DNA of 64,000 bases from Gyrodactylus bullatarudis (GCA_012064415.1 SSNU01000247.1:214169-278168), one strand, 5' to 3'; positions 1 to 12,947 are shown, numbered from the stretch's first letter. Translations and numbers: made by a program. Notes: generated by a model not told the origin, from the letters alone.

Positions 1-1112
1 AAATCGATTTAGAACTCCAACTGAAGCCTCAGAAAGTTCATTTCATTCCCCAATTAATATCGAATACCAATAACAATAATACCTCAATTTCAATAAATGT
101 AAATGTCTACTAAGCTGCTACTTGATAGAAATAGGGATCATCTTTTGAACAAGTGGTCAGGTTTTTTTGTTTTTATTCAAAATCTTGTTCATTATATCAT
201 TGAATGGCTCCTTTAGCTCTATTTATTTATTTAATCTTATTGGTCCAGATTTTATGATCTGTAGAAAAATCAACATCAAATTAACCGCCTGCTAAATCAA
301 TAATTTATAAATTTCCGGAAGAGGCCTAACCTGTTGATCAAAAATATTCATAAACATCTTTTGATCCCTCCGATCAAAGGTTTTTAGGCATGTTGCACCT
401 AGTCCACAGATGTTACCGAGATGTTCTCCTCTTTAACCCTCTCTAAAACTGCATATAGCAAAGTAATTCAATTTTTCCTTAGACACATTATATTTATATA
501 GGATGACTTATCAAAAGAGAATGCCAAATTAAGAACAAAGAATAGTCTGAAAGCTTCTCAATACTACTCAAATGATGGAATTCTTTTTACTCCATCTCTC
601 TGGTTTGAATAGAAGGGAAGGAAGTGTCAAAATCTTTCTCTATAAATAAAGTTTCATTGTTTTATCTGATGACATAAGAATGCCCATCCTTATATATTCT
701 ATACCAGTTATAACTACACTCAAAGGAATTAATTAATTGATACAATAGAGAAGAGATTCAAGAAATCTACCTTGAGTTCTACATACAACATTAAATTGTC
801 GAAACCTCATCAGACTAAAATTCTAATTCTTTCTCTTTCCAACTTTTATCTTTAGATTTGAGCACAAAAAATGGGGGGGGGGGTAATTAGCTTGTCACTA
901 AGATCATTGTTTCCTTCTGGCGTATCTTTCCATCGTTGTTTTCCCACTTTTACGTATTCTACCTGTCTCTGTTATTAATTTAATTTTATTGAGGAGATTC
1001 AAGAAATCTACCTTGTTCTTGAACTGCTCATTCTGGAGACTTGGCATTTAGCACAAACTTATACAGGTGATCTCTAATATAGAAAAATTACGACTTTGTT
1101 TATTTTGCATGA

Positions 1113-1130
1113 ATATATATATATATATAT
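1113..1130. repeat. (AT)n microsatellite
   Basis: Uninterrupted run of nine AT units, read directly. Confidence 0.95.
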
Positions 1131-1664
1131 TCGATATGATATAGATAATATGGAATAAAATTAATAATTCAGTCAAACTTTTACTTGCACTGTCTTTATC
1201 ATAAAGAAGAAATCTCTCCTCTCTTCATTAGGGAAATATTTTATTTCTCTCATACTTTTACTTAAATTGTATGAGAGAAAATAGAAACTATATAATTGTC
1301 TGGCTAATTGTCCCTTCCACCTGATGTTCATATCCATCACCATCCCCCCACTTGATCTGGAAATGGGGATACAATGATTAAAAATCATATCGTACCATAA
1401 AATGTGTACTCAATCTGCCAATCTATATGGGGCATTGTAATGCCAAAGATTTATGCTCTACCTCTCTCCTAGACTCTAGATTGCTCACTCATGAGTGAAA
1501 AGTTTTACGTCCAAATATTCCCATCCGCATGCCTTAACATTTGAAAAGAATTCTTGAAATAAATGAGTGAATATAGCGATAAATAATACAATATTTATTT
1601 TTCTCGATATTATTATTGAACTTGATCAAACTTGTACCCTCCTAAAAAGAAGATAATTTGGGAA

Positions 1665-2150
1665 TTCACGAGTTTAACAAAAATCTCATTTTTTCATCAA
1701 GGTATCGAAATTTTTCGGTAACTGATTCAAAATGTACACTTTTACTGATTTGAGGAAAAAAATTGAAAAAAAGTTCTTTTTGGAAAATTTTAGGGACATT
1801 TTAAAATTCAAGATGGCGTGATTTTTAAACTTTGAGTTGAAAATTTTTGTTGATTTCAAGGTCTGAGAGGAAACAAACGTTATTTTTCAGGATCATCATT
1901 AGACATAGGAAATATTTACTCTTATTCATTTTTTTGAAAATACCCGTCATTTTGAAATGATCTTGGATCAACCTAGTTTTATCAATTACAAAGCTGTAAA
2001 AATTATGAAAAAGCGTATGCTATAATCTCTTTCTCAGGTCTATTTATTAACTTAACAAATGTAGCCTCCCTAGATATCTTTTGTTTTCAGACTAATTCAA
2101 AAGAACACAGTACAATATACAGTAAATTCCCATCTTGATATCAGCTAGCT
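1665..2150. repeat. Degraded foldback-family repeat
   Basis: The middle (about 1780-1990) resembles the internal part of other foldback elements in this window: an ACTTTGAGTTGAAAATTT-like block, then a TTTTTCAGGATCAT block. The right end near 2140 reads CCATCTTGATATCAGCTAGC, which matches the family's inverted terminus (AGCTARTTGATATGAAGATG). Boundaries are approximate. Confidence 0.45.
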
Positions 2151-5100
2151 TAAGATTGTTTACGGATTTGTGTCTGGAAAACTTTCCCAATCTGGTAAGT
2201 AGGTAAGGTTACCGATTCATTGAGCACCCTACTTTAATGGAAAAAAAGATAATTCTTACTCAAAATTCATCGCTACACAGAGAGAGATGTATGAGAAAAA
2301 TCGTCCTGAATAAAGTTTATTCCTTATAATCTTGGATTAAATTTTATTACTTGATAATTTATGTGTATAACTTGTCTGCTTCGAAAGGGAATCTCAAGAC
2401 TCAATCCGATTGCTCTGTGGGATTAAGTTGGCGAGAATTCTTCTATTCCTATATCCCTTTTATTTCTCTGTAACCTTGTTTTCCCTTGATCTTGGACATA
2501 AATCATGATACTCTTTTAGAAATTTTATTACCTTAATTCTCTCTTGCCTCTCTCATACTCGGCTGTCAGTTCTCCAAATTCTAATGCAAAGAGTTTTTCG
2601 TTTATGCTTTTTTGTTATTCCTCTCAACACTGCCTTGAAGATATCTCTAAAAAACTTTATCTGGATCAAAATTTGCGAGAATAGAAGAGTAATTGGAATC
2701 ATACTGAGGACAGGAAGTTATCTCGTTATAAAATAGCTTTATCGTTTTTGAATATCAATAGACCGGATGTTAACTATAAAGACTCCCTCCAACTTTTGTT
2801 TCAGACATAGTCAAGTCCTTACTGTCACTTACGTGTACTGGGTTAATGACAAAGTACACAGGTATTATTGTTGAATCTTTTTCCACTTTTAGGCAGTAGT
2901 TTGCTCTTTCATTTCTGCTTCTAATTATTGGCCTTTCGATGTTGATTTTAATCTAAGCCTGAGGGAATGATTTTGTACGAATCTCTTTCAATTATGGACG
3001 AAAATAATAATTTTTTTTCCTTTGAGTCAAATCTTGTATTCTGATAATCTTCATCCTCTATTAGGCTGAATTTTAATACAGGATTTATCATCAAAATCCA
3101 AAGGATTATGATTGCATTTTCAGGCAGACATGCCTTCACCTTGCCTTAATATTTATATCATTATTATTCTCCTACTCCATTAAACACATAGTAACCCCAC
3201 CCTCCTCATTCCCCTATTTAAAAGATGGATTTTCTTACGCTCGAAATACTTAATCTTGCTGATTAGTTTTTTCTCTGCTTCTATAGTTTACATTCCCATG
3301 CATTCTCCCTGATTCAGACTATGAGACTATACGTCGGTATTACGATTCAAATGTACTTTGTTCTTGATCGATCTCTATACCCTTGATAATAGTAACAATA
3401 ATAATAATAATAAATAGTATAAATGGAAAGCAGAAAAACCCATGGTATCAATTAATTAATTTGAATGTTGGCTCACTTTCCTGTATAGTCTGTAGGTGGA
3501 TTTGTTGTATGGGTTTTTATCCACAATTAAACTAGGAAATCACTTCAGAAACAATAGACTTGGTTGGTTTTTAATGAGTCTGAAAAGTTTGTCTTTTCTG
3601 TATCAGTTTAAAAGTTAATCAATTAGATGTTATTTAATCTATCTGGCCAAATAATGAAATCTTAATTCCCATTTATTTAGCCTAGTTCCACTTTGATATG
3701 TGGTGGATTTTTTTGAAAACCTATTTGCTGAGCCCTTAGAAAAGGCAAACTTGTAATCATCTTCTCGATATCACCCCATAGTTTTAGATCCGATTCGGCA
3801 CATAAACTTTTATCACACTATTTTCATTTGACAATTAATTCGATCTGATTCTACGTCTAGAAGGTTTACCATCAAACAATTTTTGATAAATCCCCATGAA
3901 ATCGTACCTTTTAAAATAGAAAACAAAAACTTTTCAATTACTGTAGTAATTTAATCAGATTAGTTTTGTTTGTCAGTCACTTACAGCTTGGCCTAGTTTA
4001 GTACAAAAAAAGAAAATTTTTTTGAAATTATCCTCTAATGAATCCTGTATGATCTAAATATGATTTTATTCAGTGATTACAGAAAGAAGAAATAATAAAA
4101 ACTTTTATTTTGCCTGTCAATCAAAGCACACACTTATTATTCCATATAAAATCCATCTGCCTCGGTCCACCTTTTTTTGATTTCCCTAAAATCACCAATT
4201 GATGGACGCACCATAAAAATGTTTTTCCTTTCGAGTTATTCTTGCCAATGAGGCACTCTATTTCTTTGTTTGTTTTTTTTTAATTTCTTTATTAACTCTC
4301 TAAAATAGATGGCACCTTTCTTCGATTTGCTTTTTGTATAGGATTGAAAATTGATAATATTTTGCAACAAGAATTCTTGTTCAAATAATAGCGTGATAAA
4401 GCAAGCATGTTTTCAACAGAAAACTTTTCCTCTTTCATAGATAAACAATGCGAGATCACGTTTGATCTAAATTTCGGCGTTTATCTTTCACAAATATATA
4501 TTTACTATAGATAAAGTTCCTGTGCTACTCTTGCTGATTCTCTGAAGTCCTGGGCCAATGAATTGTGTTGAGCATATTGGACTAATATACGAGAATAAAG
4601 ATATCTTCGTCCAATCCGATTTATTGGTTTCTTCTGTGTAAAAATGAATGTTTTTATTCATACGATAGATCCTAAGATACATATGAAAATCAATAATTTA
4701 CTCTGATTGGTTTAAAAATAATTAATATTCGAGTTTCTATTACATTTGCAAAATTATTTCCGGAACAGATTGCATTTTGATTGCCCTACTTATCACTCAA
4801 CCGAACAAGTCCGTCACGATCTAAAATTTTCATCTTGGTCTAATTTGATATAAATACAAGGAATATGTCATTGTGAAAAGATATCTCTTGTAATCTTCTA
4901 ATTACAAATGACATATAGGAAAATTATTGCACGTATCATCATCATTAGAGGGATATGTGCTAACAAACAAAATGTTTCTTACAATCACATGTTTCCTTTT
5001 TTGTAATCATTGAACAATATCAGCTATCATTAAAAAGCTATCCAGATAGACAAAAAGATGCTTGATACATTCGTAGAAACTCCAGAAGAATCACTTTTCA

Positions 5101-6638
5101 TTCTGTTTTCCTATTTACAAAGCTTGGACTCAAATTTTTTTTAAGTTCAAGCGTGATTGATGACCCTTTTGTTACTTGAGATAGGGGGAGAGGGTTGTAA
5201 TCTCTCTTAAAATTCTTTTTAGCAAGTCTTCTTTTAGTTTGAGCCATCAGGAAGCTGTTCAGTCACTTTGGTGTGCCTGTAATATTTGATTCTTACCTAA
5301 AAACACCTGATCAAAAGAAAACTTCCCTTTGGAAATTTATAACTTTATTGATTTTGACAAGGCGTACGAGCAGAAAGCATCAGATTACCTGTCAAATGCA
5401 TGAGGAAATAAAGTGACACAACGTAATAACTATCAACTATAGCAAATTGAATTTTAATCCTCATCATATTATCTCTCCAAGCTATAGTCAACTCTGGTGA
5501 TTTCAAACTGAGTAAAATTCGATAATAATTCAACTAGATCACACTATCGATCGTCTTCTCTCTATTAATCATTGGCTCCTGGAATATTTATTCCATCTTA
5601 TCTTTTACATGTACGCATCATCTCATGATGAGCCAACTTTTTCATGTTCCTTCCAATATATATGATAAAAAGTGAAGATTTAATCATAACCTTTTACTAG
5701 ACGTCTCGGTACTGAGTTTGCCATGTATCTTTTCTATTCCGATTAAATCTTGCTATGATATCATGGATCAAAAACACTTAAAAAATAAAATGCCAATTTG
5801 AGTGTAGTAAAACAGTTTTCATTTTGAAATTAAAACTTTTCTTTACGCTATGTAATTCGAGGGAAATTCGCGTGTCTCACTTCCTGCTTTTCCAACATAT
5901 TCATTCAAATGAAAAAATTGTTGATTTCCCCTGCTGCTGGTGAATTAGAGTTTTTAAATTGTACAAATCCCTGTCTTTGCCTTTCTTATTCTCTGTTGTG
6001 TTAGGTGAGACAACAGCAGGAATAACAGAAGTTCTAAACAAAGTACAATATGTTCAACAGTTGTGATAAATTTGTTTTTATTTTACCAGGAGTATTTCAA
6101 AAGTTATCCCTCCATAACTCTTTTCAAGCAATGTTTGGAAACATATTTCAGATCCTGATCTATCTAAAGAGTCTAGAGAGTATTGCCACTAATCTCAAGC
6201 TAGTTAATACATAAAGATGGGAATTTGTGATTTTTACAAAATTCTGATTTTTTTCATCAAGAAATCAAGTCTGATAAATATACTCTCTGAAATCTAGATC
6301 ATGAAGCTCATTTCTCATTTCCAATTTTAAAAAGTGGTCGTCATGAGGAGCAATATTCAACTGTGGAAGCATTAAACGCACTTCTACTTTTCACTTGGGT
6401 ATAAACCCTTTCGGTACTTTTTGATTTTCACTTCACCAATTTGCATTTGTACGTTTGCATTCCTCAGAGTCTACGAAATCTAGGTCAATATTATACATTA
6501 TAGCATGTAACAATATTCTTTATCGTATATTATTTATGCATACAAGAAACATTAAAGCTGTATCAATAATTATGTTTTTCAGTATCATGCAATCCTGAGT
6601 AATGCTAGAGTATGTTGATAGGAAGAAGCCTCCCTATT

Positions 6639-6675
6639 AGCCAACTATCAGCATATCTAGAACTGATAGTTGGCT
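6639..6675. repeat. Perfect short hairpin
   Basis: AGCCAACTATCAG at 6639-6651 is the exact reverse complement of CTGATAGTTGGCT at 6663-6675, with an 11-nt loop. It lies just left of the inverted SINE pair at 6.8-7.1 kb and may belong to the same composite repeat. Confidence 0.8.
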
Positions 6676-6794
6676 CAGTTCTAATCTAATGAGACTTCTG
6701 CTTATATTTATCTTACAGTAGCTCTATTCGAACCTCAAATGACTGACTCAAGGAAACTTTCAATAAATTTCACACATCCAAAGACCAAGAGAGA

Positions 6795-6836
6795 ACTTAT
6801 ACCATAGTTTCACCCTCATTAGGGATCGTCAGTAAT
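6795..6836 (-). ncRNA. Hammerhead ribozyme-like motif, variant form
   Basis: Minus strand: CTGACGA (rc of 6826-6832), a stem II of CCC/GGG with loop TAATGA, then TGAAAC, then a possible short helix III and a GTA cleavage triplet. Positions 10.1/11.1 form a U-U mismatch, so activity is doubtful. A second, inverted copy keeps the same core, including that mismatch, so it is a family feature rather than random decay. Confidence 0.4.
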
Positions 6837-6915
6837 CCTTACGCCTGCTCAGAGAATCGAATCCCTCGTCTTATGCTTGTATGGCAAGCACTCAACCATT
6901 TAGTCCGACCCACGT
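6795..6915 (-). mobile_element. tRNA-derived SINE, left member of inverted pair
   Basis: Read on the minus strand, the segment starts with a tRNA-like head (GGTTGAGTGCTTGCC-like region, then a B-box-like GGATTCGATTCTC around 6855-6870). It continues into a hammerhead-like tail (CTGACGA, CCC/GGG stem, GAAAC) at about 6795-6836. The tail recurs in inverted orientation at 7048-7092. This head-tail order matches the clearer SINE at 12.9 kb. A SINE with a tRNA-type Pol III promoter is the best reading; the decay suggests an old copy. Confidence 0.55.
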
Positions 6916-7009
6916 TATCTTTGTTTGTGTGAGATTTATTTATCCTAACTACTTATACTAAGTTTATTTATTCAACATCGAGCTTTGCTAGACTCTTCTG
7001 CTAGTTTTT

Positions 7010-7160
7010 CAGAAGCCTCCCTATTTAGATTCTCAGAGCAGGCGTAAGCCTTACTGACGATCCCTAATGAGGGTGAAACTATAGTATAAGATCTTTCTTG
7101 GTCTTTGGATATGTGAAATTTATTGTAAGTTTCATTGAGTTAGTCATTTGATGTTAGAAT
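7010..7160 (+). mobile_element. SINE tail, right member of inverted pair
   Basis: This segment is the inverted counterpart of about 6755-6860: GCAGGCGTAAG, the hammerhead-like core, GGTCTTTGG and the following ~50 bp all recur in opposite orientation. The tRNA-like head is missing here. The two copies 200 bp apart would let a transcript fold into a long hairpin. Confidence 0.55.
7048..7092 (+). ncRNA. Hammerhead ribozyme-like motif, variant form
   Basis: CTGACGA at 7054-7060 is followed by a CCC/GGG stem and TGAAAC. The flanks CUUA and UAAG can form a 4-bp helix I around a GUA cleavage triplet. The closing pair of stem II is U-U. It is the same variant as at 6795-6836. Confidence 0.4.
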
Positions 7161-9096
7161 AGAGTCACTGCAAGATAAATATGTTTTTATTTTGGTCAAA
7201 TATTTGTATTATCTGATCCGGTATTTTAAACCTTAGGTCATTAGAGAAAGTATTTCTTAAATTCAATCCCAATATGCCAAAACTGATGGAAAATTGCAAC
7301 TTCTTTTCTAAAGGCAAATTTTGGAAATGAATTTGATTAACTTTTACAGACTAAAATTCTATACTTATGTATGCCTACTTTTATGTAGAGTGTCAAGACA
7401 TATATATTTTTAGAGAATTCACTGTATTCTCAATTCATTTGTATACTTATTCTCGATTTGCTGAAATCCTCACTGTCTCTTTCAACAGATACTTTGGAGA
7501 ATATCAAACCAGCCAAAAAACAAAATTTTCACAAGGCAGATTCTAAGTGGGTGAGTGTGTCTCCTTCCTCTTTCCAATTATGAAACGAATGATATCTCTC
7601 TCTTTTCCAAGTGTTTGTACCACTGAAACCCTTGATTCTCCAAGTACCCCATCCATCTCTCAATCAGTCATTAGAAATTAAGAGACACACTGAGTGTTGA
7701 AGATGATAAACCTACAAGTGCTTCTTCCATCTTAACATTTCGTAATTATCAACGATAAATCTTACACCATATCTTATTGAATTTGTCCATTTTTCCTATT
7801 TACAAGAAGTTGATCTCTAAATTTTGTTTATCTGCCGAACATTTCACATCTATGCTGAACTCTGATCAATTTAGGATGAAAGTAGAACAGTGGGGAGGGC
7901 TCGATTTCCCTTCGATTTCCCCATTCATTCATTCATTTTATTAAAACAACAATTCTAAGGGGGGAGAACCGAGAGTTGTGTGTGGAGGAATTTGCACTAT
8001 TTTTTTCTTTCATTAAAACAATCAACCCCTTTATACTTTCGAGCTATTTAATTAGCACCGGGATCATGTTGAACTCTCTCCACTTCCTTTGCCAATTATA
8101 AATTATAGAGATGTACTTTAAATTTCTGCAGGAAAAACTATCTTTCAATAGCTAGTTAAAATATGTTTATTCAACTCTTGAAAAGAGTTTCAAGAAGGTG
8201 TTACATGCTTCCCTCCCATTCGAACAAATTAATCCACCTAGATATAATATGATTTTACGGCTTCATTAATCGATATTGCAATTCTAACTATTTCTGGGGT
8301 TGAGATCTGAAGAAGATCATCTCCGTTAGTAGTCTACATCTCAATGAGCTTCAGAGAATTCGAATGCTTCACTTGTCTACAGTTCTTTATTTTCGATTAG
8401 AAACGGTGAAACATTCCATAAATTAATTTTTTTCTAGTTCATCTTCTAAACTACGACTTATATCGAGAAGGCGTTTATTTTTCTAAGGCCTCAACTAATA
8501 GGTTTTCAAAAACCATACCAAATTATAATAGATTGATAGACTGCAAGTCTTTATAATTTGAATTGTAATATTTAACAAATCCACGAAGAATATTCAAATA
8601 TGAAGGCAATTCTGAAAATCCCCAGCTATTAGAATAATAATTATAATTATCATCATATTCATGTCTGATTTCATTTTCTTAGACGCTACCTTGACTATCG
8701 TATGTCTTGAAAAACCCAATAAAAATATTATTTCAGTTTTTATTTGTTTTAATTTCCGAAATTAATTCCCGCCATGAAATTAATTCTGATTGAATTGTAA
8801 AAATTAAAATAATAAATAGATATATATTCGTACACACACAATATATGTAAATGTATGTATATATCAGGTAAGATGAATGTTTAGTTTACGTACGCACAAG
8901 TGTGTGAAAGAGATCAATGAATATTTCTTGAAGAGATCTCTAATCTAATGAATATAGGATGAATATGCATATAATAATCATTTTATTATTTATAAGAAAA
9001 TATTTTTTAATAATCTCACGAGTAGAACTCGACATGTCTCGATCTTCCTTTCAATGCACCAGACATACCTTTTTCTATGAGTAATAAGATTTTTCG

Positions 9097-9456
9097 ATCC
9101 GAGTTCAGGCTATTCTTGTAGCTTTAGCAGATATAGTTCGGGCGATTACATATTTGAATTCTACAGGTATGATTATTCGATAAAGGTTATCTTACTTTCT
9201 ACCTAAGACACTGGGAAGTAGGTTTTCAAAAAACAGTTTTAAACAAAAATTAATTTTTTGAAAAAATTCAACTCTCTTTGAATTGGTCTAGCACGATTTT
9301 GACGAATGATAGAGCCAAGATTTTTGCGTATTCCAGGAGATTATTAAATTTCTTATCGAATAGGGGACAAATCAAGTATTTTCTGAGGTTTATATAAATA
9401 ATAACGAGTTGCTGATGATGTGTGATAGAAATAACCCAGTGGACCTTGAAGGGTTA
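9097..9456 (+). repeat. Dispersed repeat related to 47.2-47.45 kb
   Basis: Blocks GGCGATTACATATTTGAATT, TTCTACAGGTATGATTA, GCACGATTTTGACGAATG and ATTCCAGGAGAT recur in the same order at 47190-47450. The right end, CTTGAAGGGTTAA, looks like a piggyBac-type terminus next to a TTAA target. It is probably a non-autonomous DNA transposon relic. Confidence 0.55.
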
Positions 9457-9580
9457 ATAAAGAATATAAAATTTCTTCCATTTCTTCATGTTTAAGTCTT
9501 ATAGCATGTAAATTTATTTATATTCCTGATTTATTCATTTTTTCAGCCTAATTCACTTGATTTCAGAGTCAAATTATGTA

Positions 9581-9689
9581 CAGTCGGTTCTAAAACTGAG
9601 TGAAAATTGAGTTCTTGGACTTTATCCCCATGGTATATTCTAAATATAGGCTATGAATTCAAATGTTCACTCAGTTTTGGAACCGACTG
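9581..9689. mobile_element. Tc1/mariner-like MITE
   Basis: Inverted terminal repeats of about 23 nt (left begins CAGTCGGTTCTAAAACTGAG at 9581, right ends CTCAGTTTTGGAACCGACTG at 9689) differ at very few positions. Each is flanked by TA, the classic Tc1/mariner target duplication. The 109-bp element has no coding capacity, so it is a MITE mobilised in trans. Confidence 0.85.
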
Positions 9690-9699
9690 TAGTTGAGAA

Positions 9700-12240
9700 A
9701 TGTCCCAACAGTTGTATTCACCAAATCAAGAAGATTTCATTATGTCTATGAGAATTTACTATTTTTACAAAAAAACTTTTTCTTCGGACTATCACGAAGG
9801 AAATAAAATTCAAATAGAAAATGCGGAATATATCTGAGATTCAGCAAACAGATTCAAATCTTTTAACTAATGTTGGTCCAAACATGAGATGCAATACTCT
9901 ACCCCTATTATCAATAGAGGTAGGGAATTAGAAATTGATTTCTGAGTAACTCTTTCATTGAAATACACATGTTATCTACATTTGAAAAAATAAAATGTCT
10001 GGATAGGGTATCCCATTTCATTTGAGATAATCTCTCCCCTTTAGTAGTTCACTTGATATCTTGAATAGATGGCAATAAAACCTTTTGATAAATACGTACG
10101 TAGAATTGGGCAATACCAGAGTTATTTTCATCTTTGTTTTTTTCCCCCTACCTTTGAATATTTTTAATTACACTAAATGTCTTCTTATAAGTGACCATTT
10201 TTCTTTCTGAATGAATAAAAATGAGTGGGGAGGATGAGGGTTAAACAGAGAAGTGAAAAATACTGAATGAATGTCGGAGAAGGGGTTGTCCAGAAACCAA
10301 AGTACTCCGCCTCCCACCACCTTTTTCAGAATTAACTTTTTTCCTTTTTTTGATTATAATCATGATTGAATCAAGTTAAATCCTTATTTTCCCATTCCCC
10401 AAAACGGAGCTATTCACTCGAGACATGAACTACCTAAGAGATTTGTTTATCGCTGGGAAATACACTGGGAAAACAAAGTTTCCATTTATTCATAAATCCA
10501 GAGAGTGTTTTATCCCTGTTAATTTAGAAAATCAATAGACTTTTTCTTGATTATTGTCACAGATTTATTTATAAGGACCAAAGCTTTGGTTAATTACTGT
10601 AAATATTATTTCTTTAACTCTTTAATCCTGGACATACATGTAAAACTTTTTTATAGATCCCCACATTATAGCATGGAATCTAATATTAATTTGGGATATG
10701 TTGAAATTAAACTAAAACATGAAAATAATTCCAAATTTACCACATTCAAGGTTTAATTTTTAAAATCATCACCTTTTTTCAATTAGCTTACTCACTATGC
10801 ATTATTTTAAAGCTTTAGATCACAAAAAAAATTTAGGTATTATTTTTTGTGGCTCTAGGTATAACTAAAGTTATTACGCAATTGGAAAACCTTCAAATCT
10901 TGTTTCTTAAGCGATTGAACAAGAAAAACTCAAAATAAAACAAATCCTGTACTTGATTGCTTTGAAAGCCTGATTTTCGAGATATTCAGAAATGATGTTG
11001 TAATAGAGACATTACTCAATAAAATAACACGATGAAAAACGATACTTGAGATTTTCAAAAGTTTGCATTTCCTTAAAAAGTACCTGTCAATCATTTGAAA
11101 TTTGTTTTACGAATCTTACGAAAACCCTGGGCTAGTGAATAGTTGACACTTTTATCATTGCAGTGTATAATTGAACAGAAAAAAACTACTCTTGTAGCAT
11201 CATTTACAACTCTGCATTATGTACGTTTAGCAGCTGGAGAGAGTAAATAATATTCCCCAGGGAAAAAGGGTATTATCCAGAACTACATACTGATGTTTAC
11301 GACTCTAACAATAATGGATATCTATCATTGGATATTGATTATTGTCATCAACTATAATTATAATTGAATGAAGCCATTATCCTTTACCAACCTACTCGAT
11401 TTATTCGGTCTCTAATAATGTGTCTAATACTGTCGAACTTCATCAAAAATATTAAAGAGTGAAAGAAGTTAATTCCTTGTCTATTTATTATTTTGATAGC
11501 ATCAAGTCAGATCGTCCCTGATGGAATTATAGCTGTATTATTGGGGAATTATAATAGATTTTGTATACTTTCATCTCTCTCTCTAAATGTACACTTTAGT
11601 TATTTCCATTTTTAGTCATGGAAAAAAAACAAAACCATATCACAGCATAGAAGATACATGCCTTGTGTGTGTAAAAAAAATCAAATTTTTCTGTGGCAAA
11701 AAAAACAAAAAATTTCTGTGTTCACTTGATACACCTTTGGATCGATAATTTAACAAGAAAATAATAATATATTTCCAATGATAAATATTCTACTGTATTG
11801 TTATTACTGCTATAGAGAGTTATCGAAAAAATCTTTATTTCCTATAACTAATTTCATTTTTTTGCTGTTTCTAATGAGAGTTTCACAAAGTCAAGTGAAT
11901 AGTCAGGCTTATTTATTTCACAGAATTTCTCCTTTCAGGCAATTAGTCTATTACACACCGACTTGATATGTAATAGGGGTGGTATCAAAAAAAACAAGAA
12001 TTAGCTTGAGTTCTCAGCTTCTCTTATATTTAAAAATATTCATTTTGGTATACAGTAAAGTAAAAGTCAAAGAAGAAGAAAAAACCTGGGAATAATACTG
12101 TAAAATTTATTTGAACAAACTTATTGATAGACTAAGTAGTCAGATTTCTATGGACAGTTGGACTAAAAAGTTGAGTGCTCGCCCAACATGCATGAGATCC
12201 ATTGTTAGATTTTCGGAATTAGCGAAATATTTATAGGCTC
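9700..12240. other. Gene-free AT-rich stretch
   Basis: No supported exon or RNA gene. Short frames near 10547-10756 and 11778-11966 have AT-driven composition, no recognisable domain and no convincing paired splice sites. Confidence 0.5.
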
Positions 12241-12257
12241 TTTTTCTTGTTAATAAT

Positions 12258-12670
12258 AAACCTAATTGACACGAAGATGAGAGCTTACTATTTTTACAAA
12301 AAAATCAATATTTCTCTCCAAATTCACAGAAGAAAATTGAATTTTTGGATAAGATTTGGATATTCGAAAAAAATTCAATCTGACCAAAATGAGGCCAATT
12401 TTTGGATTTCGAAAATACACCAAATTTCCACCATATCATCTTTTTAGCTCAAAATTTTTTATCTATTTCGATGATTTTCGAAATCCAAAAATTGGCCTCA
12501 TTTTGGTCAGATTGAATTTTTTTCGAAATTTTTTCGAATATCCACATCCTATTAGCTCTTACGAATTAGCGTTTACGAATTCAAAAAATTATTTTTTTCT
12601 GTGAATTTGGAGAGAAATATTGAGTTGTTTGTAATAATAGTAAACTCTCATCTTCATGTCAATTAGGTTT
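12258..12670. mobile_element. Foldback MITE
   Basis: The two halves are inverted copies. The left arm starts AAACCTAATTGACACGAAG and contains CAAATTCACAG; the right arm contains CTGTGAATTTGGAGAG and ends CATGTCAATTAGGTTT. A second inner block (CTGACCAAAATGAGGCC against GGCCTCATTTTGGTCAG) is also inverted. The ends match the AGCTARTTGATATGAAGATG family found across the window. The open frames inside are products of the arms, not genes. Confidence 0.85.
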
Positions 12671-12904
12671 ATAAAAAATTATCCAAAGCTTTCGATTTAA
12701 AGTTTTTAGAAAAAAATTATTTGAGACACCAGTTATAAGGGTGTTAATTAGACAATTAACCTACTAGCAAAGTGTGGTCACTGGTTATTACTATATCCAT
12801 GTGAATCTAACTTGATGGAGATTGTCTTATCACGCATAGATGTCAGAAATTCGGCAAGTGTCAATACCATAAGAGAGTCAAATAATATTCAACTCACGGT
12901 GGCA

Positions 12905-12947
12905 GATGTAGACGCGTTTCGTCCTTGTTAGGACTCGTCAGTACACC
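12905..12947 (-). ncRNA. Hammerhead ribozyme (type I, minimal helix III)
   Basis: Minus strand, all core elements are present. Helix I is GGUGUA (12947-12942) with UACAUC (12910-12905), 6 bp including one G-U. The CUGACGA core is at 12941-12935. Helix II is GUCC/GGAC closed by UAACAA (12934-12921). GAAA is at 12920-12917. Helix III is only AC/GU with a GC loop, and the cleavage triplet is GUC (cut after 12911). A very short helix III is known for hammerheads in Schistosoma Sm-alpha SINEs and Penelope elements, which can act as dimers. Structure was folded by eye. Confidence 0.78.

Larger units (their letters stand above)
1..6600. other. Gene-free AT-rich stretch
   Basis: I see no exon chain or recognisable protein here on either strand. 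The open frames present are short and low in complexity. The stretch holds an AT dinucleotide run at 1113-1130, a 22-nt direct repeat at 753-774 and 994-1015, and a degraded foldback-like repeat at about 1665-2150. It may include 5' untranslated exons of the FBXL16-like gene, because the first coding exon of that gene is preceded by a splice acceptor. Confidence 0.5.

Noticed and set aside
12247..12604. Two overlapping plus-strand open frames (66 and 82 aa)
   Set aside because: They lie across the arms of a foldback element and read its inverted repeats; no gene.
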